This document shows, piece after piece, positions 1 through 5,899 of a stretch of 9,326 nucleotides of DNA. The stretch spans positions 1 through 9,326 of the forward strand of contig JAILOA010000431.1 of assembly GCA_024691065.1 (NCBI GenBank). The letters are read 5' to 3'. Position 1 is the stretch's first letter, and every line of letters starts with the position of its first letter. A program made the translations under genes and the position numbers. The DNA is from Lachnospiraceae bacterium (lineage in GTDB: Bacteria > Bacillota > Clostridia > Lachnospirales > Lachnospiraceae). Under the pieces are notes generated by a model. That model had not been told where the DNA came from. It did no database searches and worked only from the letters and a program-made list of their open reading frames with translations.

Positions 1-824
1 AAAAGGTTCGTAAGGGTGGTGTACTCTTCTCAATCTTCAACTATTCAGGTTCATTACAGTACAACACTGATGCACATCTTAAAGATGGTAAGATGATGTA
101 TTCATTAAGACCTACAGAAGCAGCTCCTATCGTTTATGGTATGAGTACAACCGGTGGAGACTGGATGTGGGCAATCGGTGCTCAGTCTAAGTATCCTGAC
201 TTAGCTATGGAAGTTATTAACTACCTTGCAACTCCTGAAGGAACACTTACAATGCAGTATGGTCCTCAGGGCGAGTGCTGGGATTATGATGATGAAGGTA
301 ATACATACTTTACAGATCATGGTAAAGAGTGCCAGGCTGATAAGACTACTACAATGGGTGGTGGACATACAGGTACATACCATGACGGTGAGCTTCAGAT
401 CAACAATACTATCTGGGCTATCGATTCTATGAACCCTGATTCAAACGGTGAGAGATACAACCAGGAATTCTGGAAATCAAACGTAACAGAGCCGGAATAT
501 GATATCCAGAAGGATTGGGTAAATAAGACCGGAGCTAAGACATTAAATGAATACTTCGAAGCAGGTAAGTACAACTTAATGCCGGCTATTAACTATGTAC
601 AGTCAACTCAGTCTGATGAGCTTAAGACTACATGGAAGCAGGTTACAGGTGCTATTACTTCAGGTTCTTGGAAGGCAATGTATGCTGAAACAGATGCACA
701 GTATGAAAAGATCGTTGCTCAGATGATTAAGGATGCTGATGCTTACGGTTATGATGCTTGTCTTGAATGGTCACAGGGCGAAGCTGATCAGAAGACAAAA
801 CTTATTAGTGAACTTCAGAACTAA
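1..824 (+). CDS. Extracellular solute-binding protein, sugar ABC transporter type (5'-truncated)
   Basis: The gene enters from the left edge: its frame is open from base 3 to the TAA at 822-824, so 273 C-terminal residues are visible. The signal peptide and lipobox are outside the window. The text resembles the C-terminal lobe of large family-1 lipoproteins that bind sugars or oligosaccharides for CUT1-type ABC importers. It includes an 'S-TTGGDWMWAIGAQSKYPD' stretch, 'VINYLATPEGT', and aromatic-rich segments with many Trp and Tyr residues, as in carbohydrate sites. Such proteins are normally anchored outside the membrane and pass substrate to two permeases. No permease or ATPase gene follows, because a terminator closes the unit directly, so this is the last gene of its operon or a lone binding protein. 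The substrate cannot be told. The ATG at base 93 is an internal methionine, not the start. Confidence 0.82.
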   Translation, partial: KVRKGGVLFSIFNYSGSLQYNTDAHLKDGKMMYSLRPTEAAPIVYGMSTTGGDWMWAIGAQSKYPDLAMEVINYLATPEGTLTMQYGPQGECWDYDDEGNTYFTDHGKECQADKTTTMGGGHTGTYHDGELQINNTIWAIDSMNPDSNGERYNQEFWKSNVTEPEYDIQKDWVNKTGAKTLNEYFEAGKYNLMPAINYVQSTQSDELKTTWKQVTGAITSGSWKAMYAETDAQYEKIVAQMIKDADAYGYDACLEWSQGEADQKTKLISELQN

Positions 825-859
825 TAATTAAATATTATTATATTTAATGTTCTTTTAGG

Positions 860-897
860 GAGCAGGCTGCAATTTGTAGCCTGCTCTTTGTTGGTTT
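860..897 (+). terminator. Intrinsic terminator of the solute-binding protein gene
   Basis: GAGCAGGCT (860-868) pairs perfectly with AGCCTGCTC (878-886). A G-U pair and a C-G pair extend the stem, leaving a short AT-rich loop. The T-rich stretch TTTGTTGGTTT follows at 887-897. It lies 36 bases after the stop codon, as expected for a Rho-independent terminator. Confidence 0.9.
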
Positions 898-914
898 GCG
901 CGCCATGGGCGCAA
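896..914. repeat. Perfect inverted repeat just after the terminator
   Basis: TTGCGC (896-901) and GCGCAA (909-914) form a perfect 6-bp stem around a 7-base loop, GCCATGG. It is strikingly GC-rich within AT-rich DNA and shares its first bases with the T tract of the terminator. It could be a back-up terminator (CTTTCC follows) or a protein site. No function can be assigned. Confidence 0.5.
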
Positions 915-985
915 CTTTCCGATGGGTTAAAATTTCAAAAAAAAAAAATTTAAGAAATTCAAAAGTCACATATATCTTTTTAGGC

Positions 986-1014
986 TTGAAAAATAGCGAA
1001 TTGTTTAGTATAAT
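986..1014 (+). promoter_or_regulatory. Sigma-A type promoter for the carD unit
   Basis: TTGAAA (986-991), a 17-base spacer and a perfect TATAAT (1009-1014) match the housekeeping sigma consensus. Transcription would start near 1020-1023, giving a leader of about 320 nt before the CarD start codon. A run of 12 A (937-948) lies upstream and may bend the DNA. A second TATAAT at 1039-1044 has no good -35 partner. Confidence 0.75.
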
Positions 1015-1184
1015 AAACTATATATGCATTGTAAACGGTATAATAAGGTACGATGCGGTAATTATATCTAAGATGTTGAGGCCCTACCTCTAATTAATAT
1101 TGGTGGGTCTGGTAAGGTTGTCTCAGGTGGGATTCAAGCACCATTTGGGATGTATGCTCTGTGAGGAGTTTATAAGAAGGATGT

Positions 1185-1274
1185 ATGGCAGTTAAGTTTG
1201 TAAATTCACACAGAAAAAGCTTGGATTGCGAGAGGGAACGCAAGGTAGGAATATTAAAAGACAAGATAAAATAA
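1185..1274 (+). CDS. Possible 29-residue leader ORF (MAVKFVNSHRKS...)
   Basis: ATG at 1185 opens 29 codons to TAA at 1272-1274. A GAAGGA motif at 1176-1181 sits only three bases before the ATG, which is a short but possible spacing. The product would be small, charged and soluble (MAVKFVNSHRKSLDCERERK, then nine more residues), with no domain I recognise. Its first 11 bases are repeated exactly at 1312-1322, where they open a second mini-ORF. The start codon lies in the loop of the long leader helix, so folding could affect its translation. It may well be a chance ORF. Confidence 0.2.
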   Translation: MAVKFVNSHRKSLDCERERKVGILKDKIK

Positions 1275-1311
1275 GTGATTATGAGACGTTAAATAGTGAA
1301 GAGACAAGTGG

Positions 1312-1338
1312 ATGGCAGTTAAAGAGAAGAAGGTGTAA
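1312..1338 (+). CDS. Possible 8-residue leader peptide MAVKEKKV before carD
   Basis: ATG-GCA-GTT-AAA opens eight codons that end with TAA at 1336-1338, only two bases before the GTG start of CarD. The ORF runs across the CarD ribosome binding site (AAGGTG, 1330-1335), so its translation could be coupled to CarD initiation. It has no strong ribosome binding site of its own. The ATGGCAGTTAA shared with the 1185 mini-ORF is the main reason to note it. Confidence 0.18.
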   Translation: MAVKEKKV

Positions 1339-1340
1339 AA

Positions 1341-1904
1341 GTGATAGGAGAAGTTAAAATAAGTCCCAGAAAAAAAAGAGTAAAACCGGAGTATGAAGTT
1401 GGAGATTATGTGGTTTATGGAAGTCAAGGCGTATGTAGAGTTGAAGAAATTACAAGACTTACCATGCCGGATAGTAATGAAAAAAACCACTATTATTGTC
1501 TTGTACCAGTAGATAGTAAAAATAGCAGAATTTATGCAATTGTAGGTCAAAAAAAGGTTACTATGAGAAGGATAATAACAGAGAAAGAAGCTATGGAGCT
1601 TATCGATAACATTGAGGATATACCTGTTATTGAGATAAAGAGTGAGAAGCTTCGTGAAGAACAGTATAAGACTGCTCTCAGAACCTGTGATTGTAAAGAA
1701 TGGGTTAGTGTTATTAAGACATTGTATGTAAGAAACATAGAGCGTCAGAAGAATGGTAAAAAGGCAACTACGACCGATGAACGTTACATGAAGGAAGCAA
1801 AGAGAAGTCTGTACACTGAATTGTCGATAGTTCTAAATCGAGATAAGGAAGATATTGAGGACTTCATTACTAAAAGGGTTGCCGAGAATAACGGCATAGG
1901 GTAA
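1341..1904 (+). CDS. carD: CarD/CdnL-family RNA polymerase-binding transcription regulator
   Basis: CarD-family proteins bind the beta subunit of RNA polymerase through a Tudor-like N-terminal domain and stabilise open promoter complexes, for example at rRNA promoters in mycobacteria. Here the domain is visible from about residue 17: 'YEVGDYVVYGSQGVCRVEEI' is the family signature, continuing to about residue 77. A helical C-terminal part follows, with 'CKEWVSVIKTLYVRNIER' and 'TTDERYMKEAKRSLYTELS', as in Firmicute CarD proteins. The wedge tryptophan known from actinobacterial CarD is not obvious at its expected place; W121 is a different position by eye. At 187 residues it is a little longer than usual, with a basic N-terminal tail (RKKRVK). 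The start is GTG: the frame is closed by TAA at 1320-1322, and AAGGTG lies five bases upstream. The PAS-GGDEF-EAL gene follows after 14 bases, so the two are almost certainly co-transcribed. Confidence 0.88.
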   Translation: MIGEVKISPRKKRVKPEYEVGDYVVYGSQGVCRVEEITRLTMPDSNEKNHYYCLVPVDSKNSRIYAIVGQKKVTMRRIITEKEAMELIDNIEDIPVIEIKSEKLREEQYKTALRTCDCKEWVSVIKTLYVRNIERQKNGKKATTTDERYMKEAKRSLYTELSIVLNRDKEDIEDFITKRVAENNGIG

Positions 1905-1905
1905 T

Positions 1906-1911
1906 AGGAGG
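1906..1911 (+). promoter_or_regulatory. Strong ribosome binding site fixing a TTG start
   Basis: A perfect AGGAGG lies directly after the CarD stop codon and seven bases before TTG at 1919-1921. No ATG or GTG lies nearby in that frame at a suitable distance, so this site decides the start of the large signalling gene. Confidence 0.85.
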
Positions 1912-1918
1912 ACCGAAT

Positions 1919-4570
1919 TTGGAAGAAGAAAAGAGTAAAATTAAGGATGCTGTAATTAAGGCTAAGAATTCCGACAAGACGACAGAAAAGGGGATTTCTA
2001 AAAAAGAAAAAAACCAAAAAGAAAAATCTCAAAACGCAGAGAGTATTGAGAATCTTAGTGATTTAGGCTTGAAGGTTAAAACCGTACAAAAGCTTTTAAA
2101 TAATGTTAATTGTGGTATGCTTATTGCCGATAGCATTCCGGATGGCCAAATCATATATGCTAATGATACATTGTATGGAATGATTCAATATACAAGAGAA
2201 GAGTATCATAAGAAATATGGTTATGTTTTATCGAGGCTTATTCCGGATGATGAGAAACAGCGTGTTAAAGCTTTGATTTATAGGCAGATTAGCGCCGGTG
2301 GAGATATCAAATTTGAGTTTCAGGCCGAAAGAAAAGACCGAAGCAGGATTTGGCTAAAGATTTCCATGCAAAGAGTTGTTGAAGGTAAGGAAAGTTATTA
2401 TTTATGTACTATTATAGATTTCAATTATACCAAGGTGCTTTTGGATGAATCATATAAATCCAAGAAGGAGCTTGATATAATTACAAATAGCATCCCCGGC
2501 GGTGTTATGAAGCTTAGGATGGATGATTTCTATATCAAGTACGCAAATGACGGTTTTTACAGGATTGCCGGATACTCCCGTATGGAATACGCTACCATAT
2601 TTATGAACAGGTGTGACAGTCTTATCTATCCTGATGATATGAAAAGGGTGCAGGATGCTGTCAAGATAGCGATAGATAATAAAGGAAATGTCGGTATAGA
2701 GTATCGAATCATATCCAAGAGCGGAGAAGTACGTTGGTCTTATGCCAATGGTACCAGAGTGGATGACGAGGATGGGGATTTAGTATACCTCTTTATCATT
2801 ATGGATATCACTGCCAGGAAAAAGGTTGAGAATGAGCTCACCAAGATGCAGGATTATATTTCATCGTTATCTAAATCTATGCGTAGTACATTTTGGTTAT
2901 TTGATGTAAAGACCAGAAAACATATAAGAATGGGAAGTCTGGAGAATACCTATTCCGAGGATGGACAGATTTACGATCCATTTAATTTATATGGAAATGA
3001 CGCGGTGCATCCGGATGATTTTGATGATTTTTCTAATTTCTATAATAGATTAATTTCAACCAATGAGTATCATGAGCTTGTGGTTCGTCTGAAGAATGAA
3101 AATGGACTCTACTATCCTGTAAGGATTTATGCAAAGGGCGATGAGGACGAGGAAAACGGTCATGACATAGTTTACGGTTTCACCAGGGTATGTGAAGATG
3201 AGATTATGAAAATCAAAAAGGATACAAGGCATACCAAGGATGAGAACAGACTGATTCAGATAGCAAAATCCGCGAGAGCGGATATGAAAGACAGGGTTAC
3301 GGGACTACTTTCATATTCGAGTTTCATTAAAAAAGCAGAGAAAATGCTGAATAACAAAGAAGAGGGCTGTAATTACGCTCTTATGTGTACGGATATTAAT
3401 GAGTTCCATCGTTACAATCAGCATTACGGATTCTCGAGAAGTAATGCACTTCTCAGAAATTATGCTAAAACCTTAAAGAAGGTATTTAAGGAAGATGGAA
3501 TATATACCCGTGTTGACGGTGATTATTTTGTTTTGCTTTTTAAATATGCGGACCATAAGGATCTTTTGCAGGCGATGACCAGTCTGCATGATGAGATTGA
3601 GATAGAGCAGAGTAGCGGAACATATATAAGTTTTGATACCTGTATAGGTATATATATAGCTGAGGATAATCATACAGAAATTATCGAAATGCTTGAATAT
3701 GCAGACCTTGCAAGACGAAGTATTAAAGGTCTCAAGGGTAATCATTATGCTATATATACAGAGAATATTAAGAACAATATTGCTGCCGAGGAGGATTTGG
3801 TTGAGGAAATCAGAGATGCTATGAATAAAGGCAGTATGGAAATTCGTTATCTTCCAAGGATAAAGGATGAAAAGTTCAATATTGTTGGATGTAAGGCGAT
3901 TCCGACTATTCTCCTGGGAAATGGCAAGATTATTGAACATGACAAGATACTTCGTTTACTCGAAGGTAGTGCAAAGCTTGAAGATGTAGGTCTTATGGTG
4001 CTTTCGGAGGTTGCTAATAACCTTGGGGCATGGAAGAGCCTTGGAAATGAAATTTTACCGGTTTCAATGGTATTTTCATCAGCTCAGTTTTCATCACCGA
4101 ATGTTGTTAAGCAGATGAGAAAGATAGTAGAAATAAGCAATATCGAAACCTCTGATTTTATTATAGAAATTCCTGAGAAATATTTTGCCGATAGTACCCA
4201 GGGCTTTGAAAATACCATCAGAGAGCTTGATAAAGCAGGATTTAAGGTAATCATAAGTCGATTTGGTTCCTACAATATGAATGTTAGCGCACTCAGGACA
4301 CTTCCGATTTCCGGAATCAAGTTCCACGGGGAATATTTCAATGATTATATGACCAATGAAAAGGATAAGATATTTATCTCTAAGATTGTGGAAATGTGTA
4401 AGGATGTTGGGCTTGAGGTATATTGCGGTAATATAAATACAAAGCTTCAGGAGAAGTTTGCGCGTGAAATAGGTTGCCAGTATATGGAGGGTGACGGTAT
4501 TCATCCATCAGCCAAGCCGAGAGCCTTTGAAAAGGTGTATTTGGGCGATTCATTGAAGCGCAAAAAATAA
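1919..4570 (+). CDS. PAS-PAS-PAS-GGDEF-EAL protein with degenerate GGDEF and EAL domains
   Basis: This is an 883-residue soluble protein with no membrane segment. Order: a lysine-rich, probably disordered tail (1-45); PAS 1 (about 58-173); PAS 2 with a PAC-like end (about 186-300, closing 'MDITARKKVENEL'); a third PAS-like domain (about 305-430, 'HPDDFDDF'); GGDEF (about 455-620); EAL (about 632-876). In the GGDEF domain the signature is DGDYF (533-537): the catalytic Glu is Tyr and the first Gly is Asp. The upstream DIN (492-494) keeps one Asp, and no RxxD inhibitory site is seen. In the EAL domain, EALxR reads KAIPT (659-663), the metal-binding Asn is V718, DDFG reads SRFG (780-783), KxD reads K801-F-H803, and the Glu of the AEG motif is G837. 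Only E750 of the ELTE-like motif and K801 remain. I infer that it neither makes nor breaks c-di-GMP, and may instead bind a nucleotide or partner and relay PAS input. It starts at TTG behind a perfect AGGAGG, 14 bases after carD. Confidence 0.88.
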   Translation: MEEEKSKIKDAVIKAKNSDKTTEKGISKKEKNQKEKSQNAESIENLSDLGLKVKTVQKLLNNVNCGMLIADSIPDGQIIYANDTLYGMIQYTREEYHKKYGYVLSRLIPDDEKQRVKALIYRQISAGGDIKFEFQAERKDRSRIWLKISMQRVVEGKESYYLCTIIDFNYTKVLLDESYKSKKELDIITNSIPGGVMKLRMDDFYIKYANDGFYRIAGYSRMEYATIFMNRCDSLIYPDDMKRVQDAVKIAIDNKGNVGIEYRIISKSGEVRWSYANGTRVDDEDGDLVYLFIIMDITARKKVENELTKMQDYISSLSKSMRSTFWLFDVKTRKHIRMGSLENTYSEDGQIYDPFNLYGNDAVHPDDFDDFSNFYNRLISTNEYHELVVRLKNENGLYYPVRIYAKGDEDEENGHDIVYGFTRVCEDEIMKIKKDTRHTKDENRLIQIAKSARADMKDRVTGLLSYSSFIKKAEKMLNNKEEGCNYALMCTDINEFHRYNQHYGFSRSNALLRNYAKTLKKVFKEDGIYTRVDGDYFVLLFKYADHKDLLQAMTSLHDEIEIEQSSGTYISFDTCIGIYIAEDNHTEIIEMLEYADLARRSIKGLKGNHYAIYTENIKNNIAAEEDLVEEIRDAMNKGSMEIRYLPRIKDEKFNIVGCKAIPTILLGNGKIIEHDKILRLLEGSAKLEDVGLMVLSEVANNLGAWKSLGNEILPVSMVFSSAQFSSPNVVKQMRKIVEISNIETSDFIIEIPEKYFADSTQGFENTIRELDKAGFKVIISRFGSYNMNVSALRTLPISGIKFHGEYFNDYMTNEKDKIFISKIVEMCKDVGLEVYCGNINTKLQEKFAREIGCQYMEGDGIHPSAKPRAFEKVYLGDSLKRKK

Positions 4571-4580
4571 TTTATATAAA
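4553..4580 (+). promoter_or_regulatory. Possible serS promoter
   Basis: TTGAAG (4553-4558), a 16-base spacer and TATAAA (4575-4580) sit across the end of the upstream gene and an AT-rich 36-base gap. No terminator is visible in this gap, so serS may also be read through from the carD unit. No T-box leader fits in this space. Confidence 0.33.
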
Positions 4581-4606
4581 TATTATATTTAGGAGAGGAA
4601 AGAACA

Positions 4607-5899
4607 ATGTTAGACATTAAGTTTTTAAGAGAAAATCCGGATATCGTAAAGGAGAATATCAAGAATAAATTTCAGGACAAGAAGCTTCCGCTGGTAGATG
4701 AAGTTATTGAGCTTGATAAGGAGGCCAGACAGGTTCAGCAGGAAATGGATTCGCTTCGTGAAAGCAAGAAGAAGATATCTGCCGAAATCGGTAAGCTTTA
4801 TGCAAGCGGACAGAAGGAAGAGGCTGAGGCTAAGAAGGCCGAGGTTACACAGAATGCCGAGAGACTTGAAGAGCTCGAGAAGAGCCATACAGAGCTTCTT
4901 GAGAAGGTAAGAACAATAATGCTTACAATTCCTAATATCATTGATAAGAGCGTACCTATCGGTAAGGATGACTCCGAAAATGTTGAGATTGAGCGTTTTG
5001 GAGAGCCTGTTGTTCCTGATTTCGAGATTCCTTATCATGTGGATATTATGGAATCATTTAACGGTGTGGATTTCGAAGCTGCAGGTAAGGTTGCGGGAAA
5101 TGGATTCTACTATCTTATGGGCGATATTGCAAGACTTCATTCGGCTGTAATCGCTTATGCAAGAGACTTTATGATTGACAGAGGATTTACATATTGTGTT
5201 CCTCCGTTTATGATTCGTTCAGCCGTTGTTGATGGCGTTATGAGTTTCGAGGAAATGGATGCCATTATGTACAAGATTGAAGGTGAAGATCTTTATTTAA
5301 TCGGTACCAGCGAGCATTCTATGATTGGTAAGTTTATAGATACAATCATTGATGAAAAGACACTTCCTTTAACATATACAAGCTATTCACCTTGCTTCAG
5401 AAAAGAAAAGGGTGCACACGGCCTGGAGGAAAGAGGAGTTTATAGAATTCATCAATTTGAAAAGCAGGAAATGATAGTAGTATGTAAGCCTGAAGAGAGT
5501 ATGGAGTGGTTCAATAAGCTCTGGCAGAATACAGTTGATTTATTCAGAAGCCTTGATGTTCCTGTAAGAACACTTGAGTGCTGTTCGGGAGATTTGGCAG
5601 ATTTGAAGGTTAAATCAGTTGACGTAGAAGCCTGGTCGCCTAGACGTAAGGATTACTTTGAGGTAGGAAGCTGCTCAAATCTTACAGATGCACAGGCAAG
5701 AAGACTTAAAATCAGAGTAAAGAATAAAGATGGAAAATATTTCGCTCACACCCTCAACAATACGGTTGTAGCACCACCTAGAATGCTTATTGCTTTCCTT
5801 GAGAACAATCTCCAGTCAGATGGTAGCGTAAACATTCCTGAGGCCTTGAGACCTTATATGGGTGGAAAGGAAAAATTGATTCCAAATGAAAAGAACTAA
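4607..5899 (+). CDS. serS: Seryl-tRNA synthetase
   Basis: This is a cytoplasmic class II aminoacyl-tRNA synthetase that charges tRNA-Ser with serine through a seryl-adenylate. It has 430 residues, the normal length. The N-terminal 'MLDIKFLRENPDIVKENIK' leads into the long two-helix arm (about residues 28-105, rich in K, E, Q and A) that grips the long variable arm of tRNA-Ser. In the catalytic domain, GTSEH (233-237) is the serine-binding TxE loop. Motif 2 runs from C263-F-R265 to about 'YRIHQFEKQE'. Motif 3 carries the conserved Arg at 392 ('APPRMLIAFLENN'). The C-terminus has the usual 'IPEALRPYMGG'. GTSEH and 'HQFEKQE' differ from the PTAE form of E. coli and recall the archaeal-like branch; from memory this form is usual in Lachnospiraceae. 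The start ATG has AGGAGAGG 8-15 bases upstream. Its 3' end overlaps the CLC gene. Confidence 0.96.
   Translation: MLDIKFLRENPDIVKENIKNKFQDKKLPLVDEVIELDKEARQVQQEMDSLRESKKKISAEIGKLYASGQKEEAEAKKAEVTQNAERLEELEKSHTELLEKVRTIMLTIPNIIDKSVPIGKDDSENVEIERFGEPVVPDFEIPYHVDIMESFNGVDFEAAGKVAGNGFYYLMGDIARLHSAVIAYARDFMIDRGFTYCVPPFMIRSAVVDGVMSFEEMDAIMYKIEGEDLYLIGTSEHSMIGKFIDTIIDEKTLPLTYTSYSPCFRKEKGAHGLEERGVYRIHQFEKQEMIVVCKPEESMEWFNKLWQNTVDLFRSLDVPVRTLECCSGDLADLKVKSVDVEAWSPRRKDYFEVGSCSNLTDAQARRLKIRVKNKDGKYFAHTLNNTVVAPPRMLIAFLENNLQSDGSVNIPEALRPYMGGKEKLIPNEKN

Larger units (their letters stand above)
1021..1340 (+). promoter_or_regulatory. Long structured 5' leader of carD (possible cis-regulatory RNA)
   Basis: This stretch lies between the promoter and the CarD start and has no convincing gene. 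It can fold. Bases 1159-1175 pair with 1198-1213 in a helix of 15 base pairs, broken by one A-A mismatch and one bulged G, around a 22-base loop. GGTG/CACC (1126-1129 with 1139-1142) and TTGCG/CGCAA (1226-1230 with 1239-1243) make smaller hairpins. CTCA (1122-1125) can pair with TGAG (1162-1165), which would compete with the long helix, so two alternative folds are possible. I do not recognise a known riboswitch, T-box, 6S or SRP RNA. There is no T tract before the gene, so any control would more likely act on translation or RNA stability than by termination. Two very short ORFs starting ATG-GCA-GTT-AA(A/G) lie inside it. Confidence 0.4.

Noticed and set aside
1039..1044. Second TATAAT box
   Set aside because: No acceptable -35 element lies 16-18 bases upstream, so the box at 1009-1014 is preferred.
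896..1093. 65-codon plus-strand ORF
   Set aside because: It spans the terminator tail, the A tract and the promoter, begins in a hairpin, has no ribosome binding site, and is low-complexity.
1201..1260. Resemblance to a class I c-di-GMP riboswitch (CACACAG... GGGAACGCAAGG)
   Set aside because: Only short fragments match the GEMM core GGGACGCAAAGCC. The second helix with its conserved closing bases is absent and spacing is wrong, despite the tempting c-di-GMP-type gene downstream.
1021..1340. Known RNAs: T-box, 6S, SRP RNA, fluoride riboswitch
   Set aside because: There is no T-box antiterminator motif, no SRP GGAAG-type core, no long closing-stem 6S layout that I could build, and no crcB motif.
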